The notes under the pieces are model-generated. The model did no database searches. It was not told the origin of the DNA and saw nothing but the letters and a program-made list of their open reading frames with translations. A program made the position numbers and the translations under genes. A stretch of 64,000 nucleotides of DNA from Streptomyces fagopyri (GTDB lineage Bacteria > Actinomycetota > Actinomycetes > Streptomycetales > Streptomycetaceae): positions 2,046,001-2,110,000 of the forward strand of contig NZ_CP045643.1 of the NCBI RefSeq assembly GCF_009498275.1. Direction: 5' to 3'. Below, piece by piece: positions 50,924 to 60,675 of this stretch. Position 1 is the first letter of the stretch. The number at the start of each line of letters is the position of its first letter.

Positions 50924-52747
50924 TCAGCGGCGGAGGTGGAGGGCGTCGAGCGCCTCGTCCAGCGTCGTCGCGGCCATGATGAGCGAGAGGTGGGTGAAGG
51001 CCTGCGGGAAGTTGCCGAGCTGCTCCCCGCTGGGGCCGATCTCCTCGGCGAACAGGCCGACGTGGTTCGCGTACGTCTGCATCTTCTCGAAGGCGTAGCG
51101 GGCCTGGGGGAGGCGTCCCGCGCGGGCGAGGGCGTCGACGTACAGGAACGTGCACAGGCTGAACGTCCCCTCGCGGCCGCGCAGTCCGTCGGGGGACGCC
51201 TCGGGGTCGTAGCGGTGGACGAGGCTGTCGGAGACGAGGACGCGGTCCATGGCGTCGAGCGTGTTGAGCCAGGCGGGGCTCCTGGGGGCCAGGAATCCGA
51301 CGCGGGGGGCCAGCAGCAGTGAGGCGTCCAGGACGTCGCCGCCGTAGTGCTGGACCAGGGCCTGCTCCCGCTCGTTCCAGCCGCGCACCATGACCTGTTC
51401 GAGGATCTCGTCCCGGGCCCGGGTCCAGCGCGCGGTGTCGGCCGGCCTGCTGAACTCGGCCGCCAGCTTCAGGCCGCGGTCGAAGGCGGCCCAGCACATC
51501 ACCCGGCTGTAGGTGAAGTCCTTGCGCCCGCCGCGGGTCTCCCAGATGCCCTCGTCGGGCCGGTCCCACGAGTCGGCCAGCCAGTCCAGGGTGCGGGCCA
51601 GGCTCTTCCAGCCGTGATAGCCGGCCTGTTCGCCGACGGAGCGGCTCTCGGACAGCGCGTACATGGCCTCGCCGTAGATGTCGAGCTGCAGTTGGTCCGA
51701 GGCCGCGTTGCCTGCCCGGACCGGGAAGGAACCCCGGTAGCCCTCGAAGTGCCGCAGGATCTCCTCCGTCAGCCGGGGGTCTCCGTCGACCCGGTACATG
51801 ATCTGGAGGGGTTCGCCGTCCGGGCCCTCCCGGGCTTCCAGGCGGTCGCCGAGCCAGCGGGTGAAGCGGGTGGCCTCCTCCACGAAGCCGAGGTCGAGCA
51901 GGGCCCGCACCGAGAGGGAGCCGTCCCGCACCCAGGTGTACCGGTAGTCCCAGTTGCGCTCTCCGCCGACCTGTTCGGGGAGTCCCATGGTGGCGGCGGC
52001 GACCGGCGCGCCCGTGGGGGCGTACGTGAGGAGCTTGAGGGTGATCGCGGAGCGGTGCACCATCTCCGTCCAGCGGCCGCGGTAGCGCGAGGTGCGTACC
52101 CACTTCTGCCAGAAGTCGACGGTCTCCCACAGCCCTTCGGTGACCCCCTCGTCGGTGGGGGGTGGTGGCGCCTCGCCGCCCGGCGCGCACATGCTGAACA
52201 CCACGGCCGCCGTCTCTCCGTCGCTGAGGGTGACGCCGCCCCGGACGTCGTGGCCGTCCCGTTCGAGCGGCATGGTGGCCTGCAGGTGGGCGCTCACGCC
52301 GGGGGCGCGGAAGGTCGCCCGGTCGGCGGTCAGGTCGAGTTCGTGGCGGAGCCGCGCGTAGTCGAACCGCGGCCGGCATTCGAGGGCGAAGCGCACGGTG
52401 CCGCGCACGGCGCGCACGACCCGGACGATGCTGTGCCGGTCGGTCGGCGCCGGGCCGGGCCGGACGGGCATGTGGTCGATGATCTCGCCGACCCCGTCGG
52501 CTGACATGAAGCGGGTCACCACGACGGCGCTGTCCGGGTAGTAGAGCTGTTTCCAGGTTCCCCCGGGGCTCTGGGGGGCGAGCAGGAAGTGACCACCGTC
52601 GTCGTGGTCCAGGAGGGCCGCGAAGACACTGGGCGAGTCGAAGCGCGGCGCCGCGAACCAGTCGATCACGCCGTGGGAGGACACCAGCGCCGCGGTCTGG
52701 AGGTCCCCGATCAGACCGTGGTCGGCGATGGGCGGGTATCGGTCCAT
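50924..52747 (-). CDS. glycoside hydrolase family 15 protein (trehalase/glucoamylase type)
   Basis: The 607-residue protein has the N-terminal beta-domain (YPPIADHGLIGDLQTAALVS, IDWFAAPRFDSPSVFAALLD) and an alpha/alpha barrel with RNWDYRYTWVRDGSLSVRAL. The catalytic acids lie in PDEGIWETRGG and LFAEEIGPSGEQLGNFPQAF. No signal peptide is present, so it is cytosolic. Actinobacterial members of this length include trehalases that release glucose. It ends an operon with DUF2252 and GMC genes. Confidence 0.92.
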   Translation of the reverse strand: MDRYPPIADHGLIGDLQTAALVSSHGVIDWFAAPRFDSPSVFAALLDHDDGGHFLLAPQSPGGTWKQLYYPDSAVVVTRFMSADGVGEIIDHMPVRPGPAPTDRHSIVRVVRAVRGTVRFALECRPRFDYARLRHELDLTADRATFRAPGVSAHLQATMPLERDGHDVRGGVTLSDGETAAVVFSMCAPGGEAPPPPTDEGVTEGLWETVDFWQKWVRTSRYRGRWTEMVHRSAITLKLLTYAPTGAPVAAATMGLPEQVGGERNWDYRYTWVRDGSLSVRALLDLGFVEEATRFTRWLGDRLEAREGPDGEPLQIMYRVDGDPRLTEEILRHFEGYRGSFPVRAGNAASDQLQLDIYGEAMYALSESRSVGEQAGYHGWKSLARTLDWLADSWDRPDEGIWETRGGRKDFTYSRVMCWAAFDRGLKLAAEFSRPADTARWTRARDEILEQVMVRGWNEREQALVQHYGGDVLDASLLLAPRVGFLAPRSPAWLNTLDAMDRVLVSDSLVHRYDPEASPDGLRGREGTFSLCTFLYVDALARAGRLPQARYAFEKMQTYANHVGLFAEEIGPSGEQLGNFPQAFTHLSLIMAATTLDEALDALHLRR

Positions 52748-52761
52748 GCCGGTCTCCGTTC

Positions 52762-54180
52762 TCAGGCCGTTTCGGCCGTCACCCGCCCCGTACGGACGGC
52801 GTCCACGAGTGCCTGGTGGTCCCTCTCGTTCTGGTCGGCGTAGCGCTCGGCGAACGCCACGAGTGCCCGGTCGAAGACGTCGCCCGCGCCCAGGTAGGCG
52901 GCGATGGCGATCCGGTCGCCCGATCTCGCGTGCGCGCGGGCCAGCGTGGCACCGCAGAGTTCGCCGAAGGCGCGCATCCCGGTCGGCACCATCGTCCCGG
53001 GCTCGGCGATGCCCTTCCAGTCACGCAACTGCCGTATGTAGAAGTCCCGTCGACGCCCGTCGATACCGTCGGCCCGTTCCCAGCCCAGGAAGATGTCACT
53101 CGTGGCCTGCATCAGCCGGTGGCCGGAGATCACTCGCTCGCCCTGTGTCCGGTGGCCGCCGCTGCCCACGAAGGGCGCGAGGACGGACTCGCCCGCCTCC
53201 TTGGCCTGGAGGAGCAGCGGATCCTTGTCGTCGCGGCCGAGCAGGAGCACGATCCAGCAGCGGGTGCCCACGCTGCCGACGCCCACCACCTTGCGGGCCA
53301 TGTCGACGAGGCGGTACTGCTCCAGCAGGAACCGCCGGTCCGGCTGGAGGCTCTGGCCGTACCGTTCGATCATCCGGCGGATCTGCTTCTCCAGCACGCC
53401 GCGTTCCACGTCGGCGAGCAGGTCCGCGAACGGCGTGATCAGGGGCGGGCCGGCGGCGATGCGGGCCTTCCCGTCGACGAGGTGGGTGAGTTTCCCGAAG
53501 GCCTGGAGGCTGTCGCGGGTGCGCGCCTTGCGCACCGACCGTGTCCAGCGGTCGCGGGCCCGCGCGTCCACGTCCTGGATGAAGTGCGTCCACACCCAGT
53601 TCTCGTCGAACTGGGCGTACCACACGGGGAGATTGCCCATCTCGGCGAAGTGCCGCATCCACTCGCGGTAGGACCGTACGGTCGCCCGTACGACGCCGGC
53701 CCGTTCCGCGGTGCTGAAACCGTTGGCCCGGCCCACGACGACGAAGCTGGCGGCGAGCCGTTTGACGTCCCATTCCCAGGGGCCGGGCAGTGTCTCGTCG
53801 AAGTCGTTGATGTCGAACATCAGGCGCCGCTCGGGCGACGCGAGCAGCCGGAAGTTCAGCAGGTGTGCGTCGCCGCACAGTTGTGTCCTGATGCCGGTCC
53901 GCGGGGTGCCGGCGAGGTCCCCGGCCATGACGGCGGCCGCGCCTCGGTAGAAGCGGAACGGCGACTCGGTCATCCTGCCGTAGCGGATCGGTACGAGCTC
54001 GGGCACCCTCGTCGCCGACTGGGCCTCGATGACGTCCACCGGGTCCGGCCGCCTCGCCGTCGGCGCGAACTCGGCGTGGCTGGAGCGGGGTGCGCGGGAG
54101 CGGGCGTCCTTGCCGAGTGCCGCTCGTTCCCGCGGCGTACGGTGCCGGGTCCCGCTGTCGGCCGTGGGAAGGGAGTTCAC
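52762..54180 (-). CDS. DUF2252 family protein
   Basis: The 472-residue protein starts at GTG 54180, overlapping the GMC stop (GTGA). It has the DUF2252 landmarks: MTESPFRFYRGAAAVMAGDL, GDAHLLNFRLLASPERR, FDINDFDETLPGPWEWDVKR and, near the end, HARSGDRIAIAAYLG. The GDxHxxN and DxNDFD elements resemble the catalytic loop and metal site of aminoglycoside phosphotransferase-like kinases, so a small-molecule kinase is plausible. Function is unproven. It is coupled to GMC and GH15 genes. Confidence 0.9.
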   Translation of the reverse strand: MNSLPTADSGTRHRTPRERAALGKDARSRAPRSSHAEFAPTARRPDPVDVIEAQSATRVPELVPIRYGRMTESPFRFYRGAAAVMAGDLAGTPRTGIRTQLCGDAHLLNFRLLASPERRLMFDINDFDETLPGPWEWDVKRLAASFVVVGRANGFSTAERAGVVRATVRSYREWMRHFAEMGNLPVWYAQFDENWVWTHFIQDVDARARDRWTRSVRKARTRDSLQAFGKLTHLVDGKARIAAGPPLITPFADLLADVERGVLEKQIRRMIERYGQSLQPDRRFLLEQYRLVDMARKVVGVGSVGTRCWIVLLLGRDDKDPLLLQAKEAGESVLAPFVGSGGHRTQGERVISGHRLMQATSDIFLGWERADGIDGRRRDFYIRQLRDWKGIAEPGTMVPTGMRAFGELCGATLARAHARSGDRIAIAAYLGAGDVFDRALVAFAERYADQNERDHQALVDAVRTGRVTAETA

Positions 54181-55754
54181 CGCAGTCGCTCCGCGATGTG
54201 GTCGCCGACGCGCAGGGCGTTGGCGATGGCGGTCAGTGAGGGATTGACCGCCCCGATGCTCGGGAAGAAGCTCGTGTCGACGACGTAGAGGTTGTCGAGG
54301 TCGTGGGCCTTGCAGTGCACGTCGAGGGCGGAGGCGCGGGGGTCGGTGCCGAAGCGCACGGTGCCCGCCTGGTGCGCGGTGGCGCCGATGGGCATGCCCT
54401 TGTGCAGGTAGATGCTGTGTGACAGCAACTGGTGCTCGTGCATGCCCAGGTGGCCGAGCATGCCCTGGAGCCTGTGCCGCAGCCGCTGGAGTCCGGCGAT
54501 GTTGTTCTTCTCGTCGAGGGCGAGGTGGATGCCGCCGTCCCGGTCCAGGGTGACCCGGTTGTCCGCGACGGGCAGGTCCTCTCCGCACAGCCAGAAGTCG
54601 ACGGCGTGACGGGCGATCACCTCGAACGGCAGGTCGGGGGTGACGGCACCGGCCCAGCGGGGCGCTTCGCCGTGGATCTGCGCGGAGTCGGACTTGCCTA
54701 GCATCTGGATGCCGCCCAAGGGGTGGTCCCAGTCGTCGGATCCCAGGTACCAGTCGTTCAGTGCCAGGGTCTTCTGGAACGTGGTGTCGTTCGGTTCCCT
54801 GGAAATCGCCATCAGGGCAAGGTTGTTGTGCCGCATGTAGTACCGGCCGACCACGTCGGAGCTGTTGGCCAGGCCTCGTGGGTGCCGGTCGTCGGCCGAA
54901 CGCAGCAGCAGGGCGGCCGAGTTGACGGCCCCGCAGGCGACGACCACGATGTCGGCGCTGAACTCCGCGGTGGAGCCGTCGCCCAGCGTCACGACGACCC
55001 GGGTGACGCTCCGGCCGTCCGGGGTGGTGCCGAGGCGCCGCACGTCCGCGTGGGTGACCATCTCGACGTTGGCGTGGGCGAGGGCGGGGTCGACGCAGAT
55101 GACCTGCGCGTCGGACTTCGCGCCGAGCAGGCAGGGAAAGCCGTCGACCCGGTCGCAGCGGATGCAGGCGCTGCCGTGTGCGGCCCCGCCCCGGTCGTCC
55201 TGGGTGAGGTCGACCCCGACGGGGAGGTGGAAGGGGTGCAGTCCCTGCTTCTCCAGGTCGTCGCTGAGCTGCTGGATCCGCGGCTCGTGCTGGACGGGCG
55301 GATACGCGTACTGGGCGCCGGCCGGGCCCTCGGTGGGGTCCTCGCCGTGCCGGCCGTGCACGCGGTAGAGGTGTTCGGCCTGGGTGTAGTACGGCTCCAG
55401 GTCGTCGTAGCGCAGTGGCCAGGCGGGCGAGACACCGTCGTGATGGCGGAGTTCACCGAAGTCCTCGGGGCGCAGCCGGAAGAGAGCGGCGCCGTAGAAC
55501 TTGGTGTTGCCTCCCACGTAGTAGTTGACCTCGGGCGGGAACCGGTCCCCGTGTTTGTCGAACCAGAACTCCGGAGCCCGATATTTTCCTTTGACGAAGA
55601 CCGCGGTGGAATCCCAGTTGTCGCGTTCACGAGGAAGATAGCCGCCCTTTTCGAGAAGGAGGATTCTTTTCCCGGTGGGCGCCAGTCGATGGGCGAGGGT
55701 GCCTCCACCCGCGCCGGTTCCGACGACAATGACGTCGTAATGCGTATCGGTCAT
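54177..55754 (-). CDS. GMC family oxidoreductase
   Basis: The 525-residue flavoprotein has the FAD motif VIVVGTGAGGGTLAHRLAP near the N-terminus, the segment NTKFYGAALFRLRPEDF, a Cys cluster CIRCDRVDGFPCLLG, and the catalytic His and Asn in ATAHQAGTVRFG and FFPSIGAVNPSLTAIANAL. Members oxidise sugar or alcohol hydroxyls. With a GH15 enzyme downstream and glucose/gluconate genes 6 kb away, a sugar substrate is plausible (inference). The 12-bp tandem repeat lies in its upstream leader. Confidence 0.9.
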   Translation of the reverse strand: MTDTHYDVIVVGTGAGGGTLAHRLAPTGKRILLLEKGGYLPRERDNWDSTAVFVKGKYRAPEFWFDKHGDRFPPEVNYYVGGNTKFYGAALFRLRPEDFGELRHHDGVSPAWPLRYDDLEPYYTQAEHLYRVHGRHGEDPTEGPAGAQYAYPPVQHEPRIQQLSDDLEKQGLHPFHLPVGVDLTQDDRGGAAHGSACIRCDRVDGFPCLLGAKSDAQVICVDPALAHANVEMVTHADVRRLGTTPDGRSVTRVVVTLGDGSTAEFSADIVVVACGAVNSAALLLRSADDRHPRGLANSSDVVGRYYMRHNNLALMAISREPNDTTFQKTLALNDWYLGSDDWDHPLGGIQMLGKSDSAQIHGEAPRWAGAVTPDLPFEVIARHAVDFWLCGEDLPVADNRVTLDRDGGIHLALDEKNNIAGLQRLRHRLQGMLGHLGMHEHQLLSHSIYLHKGMPIGATAHQAGTVRFGTDPRASALDVHCKAHDLDNLYVVDTSFFPSIGAVNPSLTAIANALRVGDHIAERLR

Positions 55755-55882
55755 ACCGGCCACCGTCCTCGGAACATGGTCCGGTCCTGCCGGGCGGTTC
55801 GAGAGGGGGGAAGTACCCGACGTTCCGCGGAGAACTCGTACGACTCGAAGAAACCGAAGAAATCCCCGAGGCCTTCTTCCGC

Positions 55883-55942
55883 GACTTCCTCGACGACTTC
55901 CTCGACGACTTCCTCGACGACTTCCTCGACGACTTCCTCGAC
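55883..55942. repeat. 12-bp tandem repeat in the GMC leader
   Basis: Five perfect units of GACTTCCTCGAC. On the minus strand it can be read as repeated Val-Val-Glu-Glu, but no ribosome binding site or homology supports a gene. It lies between the GMC start (55754) and the YihY stop (55982), in the likely 5' untranslated region of the GMC operon. Confidence 0.8.
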
Positions 55943-55981
55943 GACCAAGGTATCCCTGGGTGATGGTCTCGGCGAGTTGGG

Positions 55982-56875
55982 CTAGTCGGGTGAGCCGAGC
56001 CGCCGGGACACGGCGGGTTCCCGGGCGACGACCGCCCCCGCGGTGATACCGACGGCCACGACGACGCAGAGCGAGATCAGCCACGACAGCAGCGTGAAGA
56101 CGGCGCCCAGCGACCCGTACTTGTCCAGGCTGCGGTTGAGCGCCGCGGGGACGTACAGCTTGGCGGTCAGCGTCAGCGCGGTGACGGCGGCGCCGGTGAG
56201 GAGCGCGCCGGGCAGCAGCGGGGCCCAGGGGACGCGTGCGGCCAGCAGCAGGCGCTGGGTCCACCACCACATGCCCACCTCGGTGACCAGCAGCAGCGGC
56301 AGCCCGAGCCAGATCCCCACGCCGAATCCGCCCCGCAGGGGTCCCTGCAGGATGAGCATGGCCAGCCAGGCCGCGATCCACACGGGCCACCTCCAGGCGG
56401 CGATCCGGGTGCCCGCGCCCGGCATCCGCCAGGCCCGCTGGCACAGCCGCTGCATGGCGCGGCTGCACGCGGTGGCGGAGATCAGGACCATCAGTCCGCT
56501 GACCACACCGGTGCTCTGCCGCAGGCTTCCGGGGTCGGCGTCGAACACCTTCTTCAGCTGCTGGTCGGCGACGCCGTTGATGCCGAGGACGTCCTCCAGG
56601 GAGACGAGGATCTGTTCGCGCACCGACTGCGGGGCGAACGCGGCGACCATGAAGAGCAACGGGACGGCGGTCAGGAAGGCCTGGGCCGCCAACCGCGTCG
56701 CGGAGTCGAGCAGGTTGACCGCGATCAGATGGGAGGTGAGACGGATGATCACCGGGAACCGCGTCTCGGCGGTCTGCCGCAGCCGCCGCAGCCGGAGCCC
56801 GAGATCCGCCGGCCGTCCGCGCCGGCCGCTCTCCCCGTCACCCGTCGACGGGCCGGATCCTCTGCCTGCGCGCAT
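55982..56875 (-). CDS. YihY/BrkB family membrane protein
   Basis: Starting at the second Met (56875) gives 297 residues with about six transmembrane helices. LLDSATRLAAQAFLTAVPLLFMVAAF, the central GVVSGLMVLISATACSRAMQ and YGSLGAVFTLLSWLISLCVVV are typical. The function of the family is unsettled; it is not RNase BN. It is followed at 126 bp by the GMC gene across the tandem repeat, which may separate the two transcripts. Confidence 0.86.
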   Translation of the reverse strand: MRAGRGSGPSTGDGESGRRGRPADLGLRLRRLRQTAETRFPVIIRLTSHLIAVNLLDSATRLAAQAFLTAVPLLFMVAAFAPQSVREQILVSLEDVLGINGVADQQLKKVFDADPGSLRQSTGVVSGLMVLISATACSRAMQRLCQRAWRMPGAGTRIAAWRWPVWIAAWLAMLILQGPLRGGFGVGIWLGLPLLLVTEVGMWWWTQRLLLAARVPWAPLLPGALLTGAAVTALTLTAKLYVPAALNRSLDKYGSLGAVFTLLSWLISLCVVVAVGITAGAVVAREPAVSRRLGSPD

Positions 56876-57186
56876 CCTGCTCCCCGGGTCGGGCCTGCCC
56901 CCCACGCCCGACGGCGCGACCGCGCCACCAGGGTGCCGCCCGCCGCGCCCGGCGGGCCCGCGGCGCGAGCGCCGTTGCGCCGTACGGGTGAGGAGCGCGC
57001 GGCGAATGCCGGGGCGGACACGCGGGTGCGGGCCGGTCCTGAAGCCTCCGCGCGCCGGGCTTCAGCACCCTCCGGCCGGGCGCGGGCATCAGCGCGCCGA
57101 GCGCCGGCTTCCGCGGGCCGGGCGCCGGCCTGCGCGGGCCGGGCGTCCGAACGGGGCAGGCGCTGCGGTCCGAGCGGGTCGCCCCG
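56876..57186. other. gene-free GC-rich gap
   Basis: This 311-bp gap has repeated CGGGCCGGGCG-like words near 57100-57150 and open frames on several strands that show only GC-frame periodicity. I see no supported gene. Confidence 0.5.
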
Positions 57187-58119
57187 TCACAGGATCGCCA
57201 GCGGGTTGACGGGTGAGCCGGTCGCCTCGGGCAGCCTGAGGGGCGCGATCACGCACAGGAACGTCCAGCGGCCCTCCCGCGCGCAGATCGGCGCGAGGTC
57301 CTCGAACCGGAGATAGTCGAGAAGTTGCAGCCCCATCGCGTGGACGGCGAGCACATGCACGGGGAACGCGACCCCCTGTACCGCGCTCGGGGCCGTGTCG
57401 TTGTTGCCGTCGCTGCCGAGGACGGCCACCTGCCGCGAGGCCAGGAACTCCAGGGCCGTCGGGTGCAGACCGGCACGGGCGCGGGCCACGTCCCAAGGGC
57501 CCAGTTCTTCGCGGCGCCTGCGGTGCCCCACCCGTACGAGGACGATGTCTCCCCGGCGCACCCGTATCCCCTGCCGTGACTCGGCGGCGATGAGGTCGTC
57601 GCAGGTCACGTTCGCTCCTGGTTCGAGCCAGGAGAGGCCGTACAGCCGGGGGATGTCCAGGAGGACACCGCGTCCGACGATGCCGTCGCGGGCCAGCTCG
57701 ACGGAGAGGGCGCTCGATCCGTCCGGCGACAGCGCGTCCGTCGCCGGTATGCCGCCGTGCAGGGTGCCGTCGTAGATGACGTGGCACAGCGCGTCGAGGT
57801 GACTGTCCACATCGCCGTGGACGTTCATGGAGATGCGGTCGCGCGCGAAGTCCAGGCCGCTCGGCGCCGGTTTGCCGTCGGGTGGAGCGGTGAGCAGATG
57901 CTCGGCCGGATCGGCGTCGTCGGGTTCGGTACGGGTCTCCACGGGGGCGGCGAGCGAGACCGTACGCCCCGACCGCACCTCGGCGACCGCCGCCAGCACC
58001 TGCTCCTCTGTGATCATGTCCAGGGCGCCCCGGGGTGTGGAGGCGCCGGGGGCCACGGCGCGCAGGTGTCGGTGGAGCGACCGGAATTCGGCCTCGCTGA
58101 GCTCGTCGGACGTCCGCAT
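57187..58119 (-). CDS. cyclase family protein (kynurenine formamidase-like)
   Basis: The 310-residue protein has the metal motif NVHGDVDSHLDALCHVIYDG (HGDxDSHLDxxxH, about 99-118), which replaces the classical HxGTHxDxPxH of the cyclase/KynB family. RRGDIVLVRVGH and AVLGSDGNND follow, and the C-terminus ends LPEATGSPVNPLAIL as usual. Members hydrolyse amides or cyclic esters. The substrate is unknown, and no kyn genes are linked. Confidence 0.88.
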   Translation of the reverse strand: MRTSDELSEAEFRSLHRHLRAVAPGASTPRGALDMITEEQVLAAVAEVRSGRTVSLAAPVETRTEPDDADPAEHLLTAPPDGKPAPSGLDFARDRISMNVHGDVDSHLDALCHVIYDGTLHGGIPATDALSPDGSSALSVELARDGIVGRGVLLDIPRLYGLSWLEPGANVTCDDLIAAESRQGIRVRRGDIVLVRVGHRRRREELGPWDVARARAGLHPTALEFLASRQVAVLGSDGNNDTAPSAVQGVAFPVHVLAVHAMGLQLLDYLRFEDLAPICAREGRWTFLCVIAPLRLPEATGSPVNPLAIL

Positions 58120-58423
58120 GTCCCCACCATCCGACAGCTGCCGGAGTCCGGCACGCCGAGTTGCCGGGCCCTGTGACCACCGCGTCGGCGCGGGAGCGAC
58201 CTGTCGGGCGGTGCGCCGGCGCGCCCCCGGGGCCCGCGGAGGTGGGGGCGGCGTCGTCGAGTGCGCCGTCGTGACCGGGGGCGCGAGCGGGATGCCGTGC
58301 GGGTCGTGGGGCCCGGTCGAGCGCCGGCGCGCGAACCGGTCGCGGATCACCGAACGTCCACTCGAACGCGTCGTGGGCGCGACGCCCGCGGGGCTCGAAC
58401 GCGCGAGCGGCTCGAACGCGGCG
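58120..58423. other. gene-free gap with CTCGAACGCG repeats
   Basis: In this 304-bp gap the word CTCGAACGCG occurs three times between 58350 and 58425. Nothing else is identifiable. Confidence 0.5.
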
Positions 58424-59806
58424 TCAGGCCGATGGAGTGGCCGAAGGTGCGGCGGACCGGGCGGAACCGGGACCGGTGTCGAGGAACTCGCGGATCGCGA
58501 AGGCGACCAGCACGATCACCAGCGTCCACACCACGACCGCCGTGGTCGGGTAGCTCCAGGTGAACAGGACGATCGCGGCGACCGCCAGGATCACGACGCC
58601 GATCCACCGCTTGAAACGGTGCACGAACCGGCCGACCGCGCCCAGCGGGAGCCCGGCGGACACGGCGACGTCGCGCACGGCCCCGATTCCCCTGCCGCAT
58701 CCGGTGCGCACGCGGACGGCGACGGGGGACGGGCCGACGAGGAAGGCACCGGCGGCCGTCACCAGCGCGAGCGCGCCGACCGCCCGTACGCCGGCCCGCA
58801 GGAACCTGACCAGCGCGTCGAACACGGCAGCGGCGGCGGCTCGCGACGCCCCCACGGGCAGATGGTCGAGGTAGATCGCCCGCATCACGGTGAGCGCGAC
58901 GCCGAGCACCACCATGGCGGCGAGCACCCCGAGGGCGGCCCCGATCAGGGCCCGGCGGCGGTTGACGGCCAGGTACACGCCCAGGGCGGCGATCAGCACG
59001 GCGACGACCGGCAGCCAGTTGCCGATGATCTCCAGCACCCTCAGATACGTCCTGACCCTGCCGATGTCCTTCGACGCGAACACCACGAAGTCCGTGTGCA
59101 CGGCCGGGATCAGTGCGGCCGGCCCCAGACCGGCGCTGACCAGCCGGTCCTTCACCTCCTTCACGAGGGGTGCCACGTCGATGGCGACCTGGCCGTTCTC
59201 GACGGACACCGCGCCTCCGGACTCGCCCGTCAGTGCCTTGTCCAGGGCGGAGTGGGCCCTGCGGTTCGCGTCCACCCAGACGGTGTCGAAGACCCTGCTG
59301 GAGACCACCCGCTCCACGGTGTCGCCGACCAGGCTCTTCAGGCCACCCGTGATCGGGCCGGTCAGACCGCCGAGCAGCTTGGCCGCCGCGTCCGGGGCCC
59401 CCTTCTGCGAAGCCGCCCGCTCCAGGTCCTTGACCAGCTTCTCCACGTCGATCTGGTCCAGGACCACGGTCGTGACCCGGTTGGTGACCGCCTTCTGCAC
59501 CGCGGGATTCCGTGCCAGCGGGCCGACCGTGGCGACGTAGCGGTCCGTGTCCCGCACGATGCTGTCCGCCCAGACCGCGACGACGGACAGCAGCGACAGC
59601 AGCGAGGCGAGGAGGATCAGCAGCACCGAGCCCGTCGACCGCAGCCAGTGGTGCCGCGCGGCCCCCGCCGGCCCGGCGCCCTCGAGAGCGGCGACCCGGT
59701 GCCGTAGTTCGTCCAGTTCGGTGCGCTCCCCCGCCGAGAGCCGTGACTCGCCGCCGGGCGGAACGGGATGCCGGCCCGGATCGGGCGGAGGCGCGCTGCT
59801 GGTCAT
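58424..59806 (-). CDS. hypothetical multi-pass membrane protein
   Basis: The 460-residue protein has a cytoplasmic N-terminus with a short coiled coil (ERTELDELRHRVAALEG), one transmembrane helix (SVLLILLASLLSLLSVVAVWA), an extracytoplasmic domain of about 180 residues, and four or five more helices in the second half. The outside domain resembles those of actinobacterial proteins annotated only as membrane protein. No enzyme motif is visible. It diverges from the DUF6325 gene. Confidence 0.82.
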   Translation of the reverse strand: MTSSAPPPDPGRHPVPPGGESRLSAGERTELDELRHRVAALEGAGPAGAARHHWLRSTGSVLLILLASLLSLLSVVAVWADSIVRDTDRYVATVGPLARNPAVQKAVTNRVTTVVLDQIDVEKLVKDLERAASQKGAPDAAAKLLGGLTGPITGGLKSLVGDTVERVVSSRVFDTVWVDANRRAHSALDKALTGESGGAVSVENGQVAIDVAPLVKEVKDRLVSAGLGPAALIPAVHTDFVVFASKDIGRVRTYLRVLEIIGNWLPVVAVLIAALGVYLAVNRRRALIGAALGVLAAMVVLGVALTVMRAIYLDHLPVGASRAAAAAVFDALVRFLRAGVRAVGALALVTAAGAFLVGPSPVAVRVRTGCGRGIGAVRDVAVSAGLPLGAVGRFVHRFKRWIGVVILAVAAIVLFTWSYPTTAVVVWTLVIVLVAFAIREFLDTGPGSARSAAPSATPSA

Positions 59807-59962
59807 GGATCCACGAGAGCCCCGCGGCCCCGATCCGGCGACCCGGACGGGTCCGGCGGGTGAACGCCGCACCGAGGTGCGACCGGTTCCGTCCGATGTT
59901 GGAATGGCATGCGGGAACAGCGGGAATTCCGGGGGACTCCATGACCATCCAGGGGTGACGCC

Positions 59963-60430
59963 GTGAGCGAGTCCGTGCGCGATGACTTCATCGAAATGGG
60001 GCCGATCGACTACGTGGTCGTCGAGTTCCCCGGCAGCCGCATGACCGGCGAGGGATTTCCGCTGCTGGTCGACCTGGTGGACCGCGGCCTCATCCGGATC
60101 CTCGATCTGATGTTCGTCAGAAAAGAGGACGACGGGTCGGTGACCGGCTTGGAGATCGCCGATCTCACCGGTGACGGGGCGCTGGACCTCGCCGTCTTCG
60201 AGGGCGTGTCCTCCGGTCTGCTGGACGAGGACGACATCGAGGAGGCGGGCCACGCCCTGGAACCGGGCAACTCCGCCGGAATCCTGGTCTACGAGAACCT
60301 GTGGGCCGCGCCCTTCGCCGCCGCCCTGCGTCGCGGCGGCGCGCAGATGGTGGCCTCCGGGCGGATCCCGATGCCGGCCGTCCTGGCCGCGCTGGACGCG
60401 ACCGACATTGTGCGGCCTGCGAGGGCTTAG
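59963..60430 (+). CDS. DUF6325 family protein
   Basis: The 155-residue acidic protein has the DUF6325 (DUF1269-like) pattern: GPIDYVVVEFPGSRMTGEGF, LVDLVDRGLIRILDLMFVRK and AGILVYENLWAAPFAAALRR. The family is typical of Streptomyces stress or sporulation-linked gene sets; function is unknown. It stands alone, and its GTG start is 9 bp from a second possible start. Confidence 0.87.
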   Translation: MSESVRDDFIEMGPIDYVVVEFPGSRMTGEGFPLLVDLVDRGLIRILDLMFVRKEDDGSVTGLEIADLTGDGALDLAVFEGVSSGLLDEDDIEEAGHALEPGNSAGILVYENLWAAPFAAALRRGGAQMVASGRIPMPAVLAALDATDIVRPARA

Positions 60431-60496
60431 CGGCCGCGCGGCCCTCCTCCACGGCGCCGGACCGGGCCGGAACCGGGCGCGTACCGAGTCCGGCCT

Positions 60497-60550
60497 GGAA
60501 TCGACCCGGAATCGACCGGGTTCGGCCCGGGTTCGGCCCGGAATCGACCC
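60497..60550. repeat. 11-bp degenerate tandem repeat
   Basis: Five units alternating GGAATCGACCC and GGGTTCGGCCC with a period of 10-11 bp, in the 245-bp gap between the DUF6325 and gluconokinase genes. Confidence 0.65.
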
Positions 60551-60675
60551 GCGGTGACATCACCTGGGCCCTGACGAGCGGCAGCCCCGTCAGCCGGTCG
60601 TGGAGACCCTTGACCTGACCCGTCATCCGGATCGGTCAGCCGGATCGGTCGAACGGGCCGGTCGAACGAGTCGGA

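Noticed and set aside
55751..55948. 65-residue minus-strand ORF with VVEE repeats
   Set aside because: It is the translation of the 12-bp tandem array plus leader sequence; no ribosome binding site or homology supports it.
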